Shown here: positions 48,172-58,793 of the stretch, piece after piece
Numbering within the stretch: the first letter of the stretch is position 1
Layout of the letters: each line of letters opens with the position of its first letter
Assembly: GCA_010645155.1 (NCBI GenBank)
Contig: JAAGOF010000064.1
Location: forward strand, 361,267-425,266
From: Tigriopus japonicus
Lineage: Eukaryota > Arthropoda > Copepoda > Harpacticoida > Harpacticidae
DNA length: 64,000 nucleotides
Direction: 5' to 3'
The notes under the pieces: model-generated
What the model saw: only the letters and a program-made list of their open reading frames with translations
What the model was told of the DNA's origin: nothing
The model's database searches: none
Position numbers and translations under genes: made by a program

Positions 48172-51100
48172 TCAGCTTTGAATCACACTCCATTCCCCCT
48201 CCTTGTGCTCATTTTGGCTGCCGCAGGTGATGTCACATTCGGTTTTGAACGAGGCAAGAGTCTCATTGTGTTTGAGGACCATAAGGGGAATCATGAAGGT
48301 AACTGGATAAGCCATTGACCTATAATAGAAATGTCTCGATTCAAAACCAGAACCCTTCTTTGGAAATTCGTTATGAGACACTTACAAAGGGCAGTTACAC
48401 ACAGGGTTCGATTTCCATCCATTGATCTCAAACTTCTCCATCTGATTTGTAAGGCCATTGGAACTCACACCACCTACCACTATCATGGTGTTCGAATTCA
48501 AAAGGCTTCCCATAATAAATCCAAACCTTGACTCCCTCATTTGTCCGACTGTCACCCATGACGACGAACTTTCACTCAAATTGAGCACTTCAATCGATTT
48601 GAGCCCATTTTTGGATAACAAGCTCAGTGCATAACCACCTCCTGCAACGAGCATCTTTGACTCCTTTGTATGTATGACAGAGCATCCCAACGATGAGCGA
48701 CCCTCATTCATTATTGGCATTTCCGATAGGTGTGAGCTGCCGGTATTCGGTTTGGTAGTAAATTTGTATACGGTTCTGTGAATCCTATGAAAGTTAAGAG
48801 CATCTCTGGAAATATGTCTTTTGTGAGAATCGAAAAGATCCAAAACAACCTCCATGAACTCCTTCCTCCCAAAATATAAATGTCGTCCTCCAAAGTGACC
48901 GCACATCCTCCGGCAGCCTCAAGAGGCAACTTCATTTCCAAACATTGAAAATCGCTGGCCTTGGATTCGAAGTTGACGTTTAAAGTGCGAATATTTCGCG
49001 AAAACCAACTTGAGGATTGGTTTTCGCAATGTTCCTCGATTGCTTTTGAGTTGTCTTTGAGTTGGATTCCACCGAACATGAACAATGTGTTCTTCCACAT
49101 CACATATGCAGATTCTGCCAGGGCTTTTTCAAGCGAAGGGATCTTGTGCCACGATTTCTGGTCTAATGAGTAAGCAAAACAATCTTCTTCAATGCCCTGC
49201 AATGGTCGAGGAAACAATTTGAGTGCATTTTCATTTTAGTCCCCCGATCGTGTGTGCCAAAATCATCGAGTTTGTTTGCTTTCCAAAAAGGCTCCCAGTC
49301 ATCCTTGAGAGTCCATAAAGTGAAAGTAAAGATACAAGCCCCTTTAAGGCCACATTTATGGCCCTCTCTTTAACTCTGGCTTCTTTCTCATGTAGTATTG
49401 AGTTGTTTGCTCGTACGTACGTTGGCTACATACTAAGGTTTACCTCAATGGTGGTCCCTTCGTTGGCAAATGTCTTTGGAATCATGTTGGAACTGTACCC
49501 CCCGCATAAGACAATCAGATTGGAGTTTTCAAAGAAGCCTCCCATGGCCATCATTCTCGTACGAGGAAGGTCAATGAGAATGCGAGGAATCGTATAACGA
49601 CCAGGAAGAAGATAATCACTTCGGGTCTTAGAGGCTCCAGACTCATTATTGATCAGAAGGAGTCCAAAGTCAGCGTTTTCATTGTTCAGAACAATATCTA
49701 GGGAGAAAAGTGAAAAGATGAGCTTCATCCGTCGACAATAATGATGAACCAAAAGAGAGTTTCATGGAAACTGAAACCGCAATCGAAACAAGGCCACAAA
49801 TCATGCCAAATCTTTTGGAGACTTCCAACATTGGCCAAGGGTTAGTTTTATGAAAAAAAGTCCAGCAAATCAATATAAAAATCAATGTGGCATCCTTTTT
49901 TTGAATAACATTAAACATCCTTTTATCCGTGGATCTAGTCAAGGAGGACGGTATTACTTGGAGTGGGATCGAGCGAGGGCGCGTTACTGCGTTGGTGTGA
50001 ATTTTCCTGCGTGATAGCCTGGAGTTAATGAAGAAATCCAATATAATTCGAATTAATGTCGTTTTATTGACATAGGTCATAAAACAAAAGTCCACAAGGA
50101 TTCAATGAGCAATCATTTGATGCCCAATTGATGTCTCTCAAAGAACTCAAACTGTGTTGTTTCATTGTGTTAAGCCAGATATCTTCAAACTCCTGATCTA
50201 CTGACTTGCTTTGTGATAGTGATTGTCCATCTTTTGTTGAAAGCAAATATTGTTTTTATCATTGGGATAGTTCTAAGACATTCTTCCCTTTGTAAAATGA
50301 TTTGAATGTTCTTCTCTGTCTTTGTTTTTAGCACCTAATTGGGGTTCTAAAGCCAAAAGAAGACTGTAAAATGTTGAAAAAAAAGATACAAAAAAGATTT
50401 TTTTTGCATTCTATGAAGAGAAAAATGTCATTAAACATCCCCAATGATAAAAACCATGTTGCTTTCAATAAAAGGTGGACAATCGCTAACATAAAGCAAG
50501 TCAGTAGATCAGAAGTTTGAAGATATCTGACTTAACACAATGAAACAACACAGTTTGAGTTCTTTGAGAGACATCAATTGGGCATCAAATGATTGCTCAT
50601 TGAATCCTAGTGGACTTTTGTTTTATGACTTATGTCAATAAAACGACATTAATTCGAATTATATTGGATTTCTTCATTAACTCCAGGTTATCACGCAGGA
50701 AAATTCACACCAAAGCAGTAACGCGCCCCCGCTCGATCCCACTCCAAGTAATACCGTCCTCCTTGATCTATTCAAAGTTAACCAATTGAAATTCATGTTT
50801 AATTGTTTTCGAAAAAGCGTACCTGATATCATCAACTCATACTCTCACAAAATAACTAGAGGAGGAATTATACGTTTTGATTTGCCACTTGTCAAGACTG
50901 TGTGGCATCAGAATCTCCCTTCTTATTCCTTGGCTAGAACTTGGAACAATTAAATAAATGAAACAAAAACAAAGGTTGAGACACTGCCAACATCAGTCAA
51001 GGGATAGATCTTAAATTTAATGGAGGCAATCACAGGCTCATATTCAACTAATTGTTTTATTAAAAAATGTTACTCTTGTATGTAGACTGCGATAATCATT

Positions 51101-54100
51101 TCAGACATCCCAGTGAACTTTGTAGAGTTCGAGCTCCGTGCGAGATGAGCGAGGTACTGAAGTTGGAAGCTCGGTTTATGGGATGACCTAGGGATCTCAA
51201 TTATTTTCTTCTCCTTTTATTTTATATCTTTTGACTCGAGACCCAAAATAAAGCATCATCATCATCATCATCATCTAGAGATTTGGTTAATTTTACAATA
51301 CAATCAGGGGATAATTTCCTTGAGGAAGCCACTATGGCTTTCCACAAGTCTTCCTTTGAGGAGAACTACCTTCCATCTTGGTAAATATAAATATCTCTTT
51401 TGAGGATGAACCAAACATTCTCAATTGGATTCAGATCAGGAGAACAAGGTGGCCAAATCATCAGACGATCTCCAGACAACCCTACTGAAGTCAGGAACTC
51501 TTGAGTAGCTTTTTCACCATGAGATGGCGCATTATCATGCTAGAAGATCAATTTTCTTGAAGTCTACAAAGGGAGCTCATCCAGCCAAGGGAGTAAATTT
51601 GTTCTCATGAGTTGGGAGTAGGTGGCAGATGTAATTTTCACTCCGTCAGGTACCCTGAATGGTCCAAGAAGTTGGTTCCCCATGATTCCTGCCCAAATTA
51701 TTAGTCCTCCACCACCTTGCTGGCGTCGAAAGCTTGGTGCCTCTCATGGCCATTTGCAACCAACCCAGTCTTTAAACCAACCATCAGGCCCATCAAGGGT
51801 GACACGGACTTCATCGGTGAAGAGGACATCGTGCATTGGTGTCTTCAGGTACTTCATGGCCCACTGTTGTCGCAGAAGCTTGTGCCTGGGAGTAAGGGGA
51901 GGGGCTTTTTGACAGGAGAAATGTTGCTTGCAAGTGATTGGAGAATCCTGCATTGGGTTGTTCTCGATTATCCTGGCACATTGGCAGCTTGAAAGATGCT
52001 CTTGGAAGTCAATCCAGGTTTTTTTTCTTTAGCACACGGGTCAAATTATCTCATATCCCGCTGAGATACAGTCCTCAAGATGCCAGCATCACTTCTGATC
52101 TTTCTTGGAGACGGATCTGCCACAAACCTCTTGATTGACAACGTGGCGGCTCAATAACAGGGCAACATCCTTCAGAGGGGTGCCCTTTCCCATTTTGGTG
52201 ATGATTCTTTGCTTTTCAGCATCTGAGAGGATTGTTGCCCTACCCGTCTCATTCAAGAGCACATTGAGATACGACAATGAGAATTCATGTCAAGGGTTGC
52301 GGTACCATCACGAGCATGTCACCAAAGTTTCAACGATTTATTTCAAAAATTGGATACTTTATTGAAGAAAAACGTGTTGTGTTATATTATAAAAAACAGT
52401 GTACATACAGTACAGAACGTATTCCATAAGTCTTGTGTTTTTCTATCTGTTATGATTTGAAATTGATGGCAAATCATGCAAGTGAGAAATCGAATAAATG
52501 GGCGAGTTTCTTTGCCCAAAATTTTCCCGATCTTTTCCAGCAAACTCTTCTTCGATACTAGCACTTCTGGTCTACGTTTACACTAGTCTAATTCAAATTC
52601 TATGCTCTTCTTAACACTGGTAATTGTTTGGTTAAGTAGGCTTGACCAAGACCGAAAACAATATCGCAAGACTTACGCCACTTTTTCTTACCTGCATCTG
52701 GGTTTGCCTCACTCAATATAACAACTTCGTCATGAAGGCCTCCTTCTGTCGTTCTTTTTGTACTAGCAAAGTGCTCATTCGTTGTTGGTGTGGTCATTGC
52801 CATTGGCTTATCCTTTACAGTTGCTGGAAACTCTTCAAAAGTTAGGGTGTTGGGTCCATTTTGAACCATTACTGAGGCCATAAAGGCCAGATTTGCGGCG
52901 AACTTTGAAGTCAGTTTAACGTTGGGTTCATCATTTGAGGTATCTACGATCTCTCCAGGTAAGTCGGTTCCTTCAAAATCCAACCCTCCAACTACAGCGA
53001 TTTGGTTCCACTTGATTCCTACTAATGCGTGGGCAAAACGTGGCTGAAAATACATCAATGCCAACAAGAAATACCAATCGGGATCCATCTTCCAAAGGAA
53101 ATATTTCTATGTTTTTTTACCTTGTTGAGTTTTTGATCCAAGACATGCCATTTGTGTTTTTTCTTGTCTTCTATAAACTTCCCGAAATGCCAATACTCAA
53201 TCGAATCCACCAAGTCTAGACTGGAACCCAGCCCACTAACAATTCCCCCAACGCATAAAATGGCATCGGTCACCCCAAAAGAAACGGTGTGGAACGACTT
53301 TACAACGGCGCACGCGTGGTAAGCACGAGGAAAATTCAATTTCCAAATCCCCTTGTAAAATCGCTCGTGTTTCTTGGTGTCGTAAATTTCCAGACAGTTG
53401 TGGTATCCCGTGGCATTATGTCCAGCGATTGTGAGAACATATCGGTCTGCATGGAACAGGAATACTTGAATTGGGACCCAATTGGAACCCTTTGGACAGA
53501 CAGACAGACAGACCCCTATCAAAAATGAGTGATTGCGGACCTATGAATATTTACCCTCATAAACTAAGGAAGCAGCCCCTGCTCTATGCATTTTGAGAAA
53601 CTTGACGTTAGGCACAAAAGTTGGATCCTTATGATCACGAAGCGCCAAGGTTATGGCAGTTTGGTGGAACACTTCCTTTTCATTGCCAACTCGTTCGTAT
53701 CCACCTGGAATGGAAGAGAGTTGATTGTGCACTTTCTGTATCCATGAGCTTGGGTAAACTTTTCAATGAGGGGACTTCGTACATACAAAGGTTATCAATT
53801 TCTTCCCTGAACAGTGACGCGTTCAATGACGTGATAGGGAAGCATTCGTGAGGATATGAGGCCACTCACCTATGATGTAGAGCGTGTTATTTGCAACAGC
53901 GGTAGATGCAGCTAAAACTGGAATCGGCAATGGTCCAAACTTTTCCCAACCCGCTTTCACCGAACCCTGAGTGGACTTTCGGTAACAATCGGAGTTGACC
54001 TTGAGGTCTCCCAATTTAGCCTCATGTGAGTAAGGAGAGCTGGTACCGCCGCAAATTACCAGATGTCCCGATAAATGACCAGCTATCAACATTCTCGTCT

Positions 54101-56882
54101 TTTCAGGTAACAACTCACGTGAGGTAAAAATACCATGTTCATTGACCTAAGATTGTGTTGCAGAAGGAGAAGCCTCGTCTTTTTATGTGCTGAATTGTGG
54201 CAAATACATATTACTAGGGACAGGAACTTTAGACGAATAAACTTATTCGTCTTTTTTCGTCTTTATTCGTCTTTTTTACTCTTATTCGTCGCGATAAATT
54301 TATTCGTCTAATTTGGATTTTATTCGTCTTTTTTCGTCTAATCCGGCAATTACACTCAACTTTTTTCGTCTAATTAGTCAAAAAATTGATTTTTTGGTTT
54401 TTTTTCTCAAATTTTAAAGCAAATAGACACTTTTTTTAAAAGTTCAACTCCAAAACTTGGGCCAAAGTAATAGTTTGATTTTCAGTTGCGTTATTGCACG
54501 AGCAAAATATGATCCACACTTGTATTTTAACTTGTAGAGTTTCCTGACAGACGCAGAAAGAAAAGGTCACCACTATTGGAATGAAAGGCTATCTGACTAT
54601 GCAAACAACTAATGTGTCAGCAAACCTGTTGCTAAATATTACTCTATTGAAAATGTTGAAATAAGGACGGTTGACCATTGACCATTTCTTGATCATTTGG
54701 CACTTTTCCGTTAGTTAATTTTATTGATTTTGCCGTTTTGCACAAGGGGGTAGCTGTTCCCCTCAATAGAGGATTTTAAACCAAGCTTGAAAAATTTGCC
54801 AATAGACGGCGTGAAAGAGTGGCCAAGTACTAAGCACTAAGCTCACAAGTCTTTTCTAGAGATCTAGTCTTTTCTCTTTACTGGCCCAACCTTCCCATCT
54901 ATTGGTGAATTTTTCAAGCTTGGTTTAATGTCCTCTATTGGGCCACACATTAGGTCTACTTCATGGGCAGCAGTTTTAATCCTCTTTTTATCCTCGTGAC
55001 CGGCAATTCATTAGTTTTTTTTGTCGTGTAAGTTAGTTTTTTTCGTCTTTTTTCGTCTAATGTAGCCTTTTATTCGTCTTTTTTCGTCTAATCGGGCAAT
55101 TTTATTCGTCTTTATTCGTCTAATCAGGTACTTTTATTCGTCTTTTTTCGTCTATTTTGACAGTTTTATTCGTCTAAACTTCCTGTCCCTACATATTACC
55201 TTGCTCATGTTGTCCACGTTTGTTAAATATTTCATGTTTAAACCACCCAATAATATGACTTCAGGTCCGGCAGGTTTTTCTTGGCCAGATATTGAAGCTC
55301 GGTTAAAACTCCCCATTACTGAAGTCGAGGTTTCTTTTCCTTGTTCCTCAGGGAAATATTCCTCTTCGTACTCGGACGAATAGAAGTTGTCCATGTCATG
55401 GAGATAGGTAGTGTAGTTGGACCCGAGGTAATTCGTGTGTTCCATCACTTCTTCAACGTTTCTTTTTCTTCTTAGCAATTCTTTAGCCTCAATCTGAGCA
55501 AAAAAAGCACGAGGTCGACTCAAGCAATCCTTTTGCGTTGGCTCCCACTTATTTGATTCTTGAATCCTTAAAATTTCACATGTTCCTTGGGTTCCAAATT
55601 GGTTGAGTCCTCCAATTGCCATTAATTTGTCGTCCTCGGAAATGAATAATGTAAAACCTAATCTGGACGTTGTCATGCTTGGAATGCTGACCAAGTCTTT
55701 AACTTGTCCGTTGGGATAGAACACTTCCACGGAATTTAAAACTTGGAACATGTCTCTGGGACCCAACTGAAACCCTCCAGCTAAAATGACCACCTGGTTT
55801 CCCGCAAATTCAGTCGCAACGCATGCATGATGGGCTCTTGGGACTTTCATGAAACCGATTTCTTTCCATTCTGGGCTTGTGACGTCGAAGCTCCAAATGT
55901 TTTGGAACACCCGGTCATAAGTGTTGCCACCCGAAAGAATCACGGTTTGGTTTTGGATCACAGCGCATGCACCCACTAACCCACTTGGCAAATGTCCAAT
56001 CTCTTGCCATTCTCTCGCATTCTCCAAAAGGGCAAACACTTGGTTCGAAAATTCTTGAGATTTGAGATTGAACCCTCCAAGGGTGTACCAAATTGAATTT
56101 TCATAGGTAACATGGGCAGAACCCACCAATGGCACAGGTAGCGAATTTAGAGTGTGCCAGGGTCCTTCCAGATTTCTTTGTTTGTGCCAGCAATTCACCT
56201 TCACTTGCTGTTCGGATCCATTGACTATTTGTAACTCATTCCATTTGAAATGAGTTGTTCCGCATATCACAACTTTATCGCCCAACCAGGTAAAAGAGGG
56301 GTAAGCCAAAGTCTCGGGGAATGTATGGATTCGAAATCCGTCCTGGCCTTGGAACAGTGGTTTGATATCGTCCAGAACTTCATTGCCATCAAATCCGCCC
56401 CCTACAACTAGTTTTCTCTGCTCATCTGTTCAAAAAAGAGCATAAGCGATTTCTCATTAGTAAATACCTTTCCACCATTAGTGCTCTCGAACCCGTTTAC
56501 CTGTTTGCTTCTTGTCATCCAGAACTCTCCAAATGTTTCGTCTCATAGGAACATACGATGGTTTTGGAGTAGTGGAGCTCAAAAGCTCGTCCAACAGGGG
56601 AGCATAATGTTGCACAACTGACCTTGATTCCAAAAAGTCCTTGCGTTGCTGAAAACCAAGTCCTATCTAGTGCACAGGGACATTTCAAATCTCAAGCAAA
56701 TTATGGTATTCAATCAAGAGACGAAAGTCAAATTTCCGTTGCCATATTGCGGAACAAATGACAATTTATAGGTAATGAAAGGCGTTAAATGTGTTTGCTT
56801 TGGCCCAGTTTGATTGAGATTTGCTACCCTTTGAGACGAAAACAAGGGACAAAACTACTACAAATAAAGGCAAGGCCACCAT
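48172..56882 (-). CDS. Large secreted kelch-repeat protein
   Basis: Eleven exons join in frame: 56828-56882, 56501-56662, 55200-56425, 53870-54146, 53555-53704, 53121-53515, 52692-53043, 49444-49697, 48850-49196, 48386-48805, 48172-48319 (1261 residues). Exon 1 encodes a signal peptide (MVALPLFVVVLSLVFVSKG). Kelch blades recur throughout, with double-Gly turns such as VVICGG, VILSGG, VVILAGG, LMAIGG, LIVLCGG, YILGG and MIVVGG, each followed by Tyr/Trp positions; several beta-propellers are likely. RRKRN at about residues 391-394 is a candidate furin site, followed by an acidic stretch with NYT and NES-like glycosylation sites elsewhere. Kelch propellers bind proteins; here the signal peptide and Cys pairs suggest an extracellular one. 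The intron after exon 9 is only 44 bp with a weak GTTGTT donor; if unspliced, the frame shifts there. No close named homologue is recognised. Confidence 0.82.
49930..50768. repeat. Large inverted repeat (arms about 310-320 bp)
   Basis: 49930-50252 and 50458-50768 are nearly identical in opposite orientation, separated by about 205 bp. Outer ends read 'tcaaggaggacggtattac'. The right arm runs into the LINE 3' part at 50752, so the arms may be two LINE copies inserted head to head, or a fold-back element. It lies in intron 7 of the kelch gene. Confidence 0.75.
50752..51276 (+). mobile_element. 3' end of a LINE with (ATC)n tail
   Basis: A plus-strand frame from about 50755 to a stop near 50953 reads DLFKVNQLKFMFNCFRKS, then ITRGGIIRFDLPLVKTVW and SYSLARTWNN. 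This resembles the region after the reverse transcriptase of many LINEs (short NTR..I..P....GP.WN tail). About 300 bp of 3' region and AATAAAGC plus seven CAT units follow, a common LINE 3' tail. Confidence 0.6.
51290..52290 (-). pseudogene. Tc1/mariner transposase of DD37E type, decayed
   Basis: In order on the minus strand: HTH part with RATILSDAEKQRIITKMGKG (52200-52260), PPLTPRHKLLRQQWAMKYLK and LFTDEVRVTLDG (first Asp, about 51820), DNAPSHGEKATQEFL (second Asp, about 51545), and IWPPCSPDLNPIENVWF (Glu). Between second Asp and Glu I count 37 residues, i.e. DD37E spacing, rather than the 34 of Tc1. An in-frame stop follows VWF by about a dozen codons, and the HTH and catalytic parts lie in different frames, so it is inactive. 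It sits in intron 7 of the kelch gene, same strand. Confidence 0.8.
54215..55191. mobile_element. hAT-type non-autonomous element (TAGGGACAGGAA ends) inside a kelch-gene intron
   Basis: 977 bp, inverted ends TAGGGACAGGAA then TTTAGACGAATAAA, perfect 8-bp duplications CATATTAC (54207-54214, 55192-55199). Subterminal arrays of 'ttcgtcttttttcgtct' occur at both ends. A second inverted repeat at about 54760-54945 ('aaccaagcttgaaaaattt') lies in the middle. The right duplication is the first eight bases of intron 3 of the kelch gene. Confidence 0.9.
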
Positions 56883-56904
56883 GATGTGTCAATAGAAAAA
56901 CAAC

Positions 56905-56910
56905 TTTATT
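56905..56910 (-). terminator. Polyadenylation signal AATAAA of the 57.0-58.8 kb gene
   Basis: Minus-strand AATAAA 134 bp beyond the stop at 57044 and only 23 bp upstream of the kelch ATG at 56882, so the two same-strand genes are packed closely. Confidence 0.55.
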
Positions 56911-57043
56911 GTCAGACGAAGTACCGATCACAAATCACAGTCGATCAATTTTTAAAGGCATCTTGTTTCAAGCACTAACTTATGTTGACTTTGACACACT
57001 TCGATGAACACAATAAATAAATGAATGACGACGCCAAGGAGGA

Positions 57044-58780
57044 CTAGAAAACCTCCATCAGATCAAGGAACTCGTTGAAAGTGAGCGTGGTTTCTGCTTG
57101 CTCTTGAACTGATTTTTCAATCCTCTCTGACAATGAAGGCTCCAAACTCATAGGCAGGGAAATGTCCTCAGGCTCATTCCATTGCACCAGTGGCGGGGTC
57201 TGATCGTCGAATTTAGGGGTCAATTTGCCGCTTGCATCTGTCAGGTCGTCAAAGTTGATGGACTCAATGGTTAATTGCTGTTCGATTCTACCCCCGTCCT
57301 CTTCAAACTGAGAGCCTATGCACTTTACTGTTCCATCCATGACAATCAAATCGAGCTCCCGGCCAAATCCCTTGGCCATGGCCTTCGAGAGTAAACTTCG
57401 TTCTTTGCGAATGGGATCGTCGAATCCATCCATCAAAGTGAGTTTTGATCTTCGTCTGGAGGCTTCTAATCGGGTTAATTCGTTCAAACCAGCCCTCAGC
57501 CAAGGTGAGACCTTGTCCTCGGAGGTCCTTTGAGTGGTCTTTGGATTGTCTTCGCCATCACTTTCTAAGATGCCGGACGAGACTGTGGTGGCCTCATCAG
57601 AATCTCTTCGAATTCGAGCACGGCCAATCTCGTCTTTAAATCGAACCAAATCCGGAAAGGCCGGTTGAGTTTTTTTGGGCAGAACGGATTGTCCGTCTTG
57701 TTTCAGCCTTGTGTAAAAGCGCTTTTTTCTCATCTCCAAGATCTGCTCTCTTCTGAGGCGCTCATTTTCCTTTCGGAGTTCTTCTTCCTTCCGTTTCCGC
57801 TCTTCTTCCTTTATCCGCTCTTCGTGACGCTTGAGATCGAGTTGCTTTTTGGCCTCTTGTTCCGCACAAGGACATTGAACCGGATGATTTTCTCCAGGAT
57901 ATTCTTCTCCGGTGAGATTTTCGATACATACTCGATTCGATTGAATCCTCAAAGCCTTGTTCAGCATGTCCTCATAAGCATTCTCCAACGCTTCGATCTT
58001 TTCCCAAGCATCTGCCATGGTTTCCTTGATGATCTCAGTCTTTTGGTAGATCTGCTTGACCATGAGGTTGATCTTCAGGTCTCTATTGCCACAATAACGT
58101 CGGAAGTGAAAATCGCCACATGTTCGGCATTGCCTCAATCTGGAGGGGAACTTTTTCTTCTTGGTACTGATGACTTTCTTCTTCCTTCGACTTTCTTCAC
58201 TCTTTCGAGCTCTTTTGAGTTTCCATTGATCCAGTTCCTCTTTCGTTGGAATTCTACCGGTAACATTGGTTTTAACACGTGGTTGCACCAAGGCATGCTT
58301 CTTGATGATTCTTTGAATGAGATGCTGGCGAACTAATTTGCATAGATGAGCATGTGGCGTCCCAAACTCATCGATTGATTTATACCGACTTCGTGCTGGA
58401 TCCACAGGCGTCGATTCCATGTTGAATTCGGCAGGCTTTGGCACGACATTGACTTTGGCAGAAAAGAGTTCGGAGGCGACCAATTCAATCCATTGGCGAG
58501 CTCCAATCAAAGCTTTGGCTTTTCTTTTGCTCTTGGCAGTCGGAATTGGCGAGAGGCTATCTGCCATGGTTGGACTGTGACCTTGACGAATTTGATTCGT
58601 TTTCGACAACGTGAAGATGTCAAAGACAGCCTTCTTTGTGGTTGGCAACGGAATATTGAGTTTAGCCTCGGGAATAGGAGGAGGGTGGGTCATTTCATCG
58701 CCGCTCTCAATTGATGGACTGGACTGCTGAGCCCTCAACTTGGCCAGTCTCCTCAGCTTTTGGCGGAGTTTCTTCTTCAT
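57044..58780 (-). CDS. Uncharacterised basic coiled-coil protein, 578 residues, single coding exon
   Basis: Open from ATG at 58780 to TAG at 57044. An acceptor (ATTTTCAG, 58793) lies just upstream, so an intron in the 5' untranslated region is likely. Seen: a Lys/Arg-rich start (MKKKLRQKLRRLAKLR), a nuclear-signal-like KSKRKAKA (about 83-90), a basic run with KKKVISTKKKKF (200-211), then C218-x2-C221-x3-H225-x4-C230, a possible small zinc knuckle, and CPC at 313-315. A long charged helix follows (about 316-365, Glu/Lys/Arg), then an acidic C-terminal third. I recognise no family. The composition suggests a nuclear or cytoskeletal protein, but that is a guess. It lies upstream of the kelch gene in the same orientation. 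Confidence 0.8.
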   Translation of the reverse strand: MKKKLRQKLRRLAKLRAQQSSPSIESGDEMTHPPPIPEAKLNIPLPTTKKAVFDIFTLSKTNQIRQGHSPTMADSLSPIPTAKSKRKAKALIGARQWIELVASELFSAKVNVVPKPAEFNMESTPVDPARSRYKSIDEFGTPHAHLCKLVRQHLIQRIIKKHALVQPRVKTNVTGRIPTKEELDQWKLKRARKSEESRRKKKVISTKKKKFPSRLRQCRTCGDFHFRRYCGNRDLKINLMVKQIYQKTEIIKETMADAWEKIEALENAYEDMLNKALRIQSNRVCIENLTGEEYPGENHPVQCPCAEQEAKKQLDLKRHEERIKEEERKRKEEELRKENERLRREQILEMRKKRFYTRLKQDGQSVLPKKTQPAFPDLVRFKDEIGRARIRRDSDEATTVSSGILESDGEDNPKTTQRTSEDKVSPWLRAGLNELTRLEASRRRSKLTLMDGFDDPIRKERSLLSKAMAKGFGRELDLIVMDGTVKCIGSQFEEDGGRIEQQLTIESINFDDLTDASGKLTPKFDDQTPPLVQWNEPEDISLPMSLEPSLSERIEKSVQEQAETTLTFNEFLDLMEVF

Positions 58781-58793
58781 GATGGACTGATCT

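Noticed and set aside
57665..58336. 223-codon plus-strand frame
   Set aside because: Antisense shadow of the charged-helix region of the 578-residue protein.
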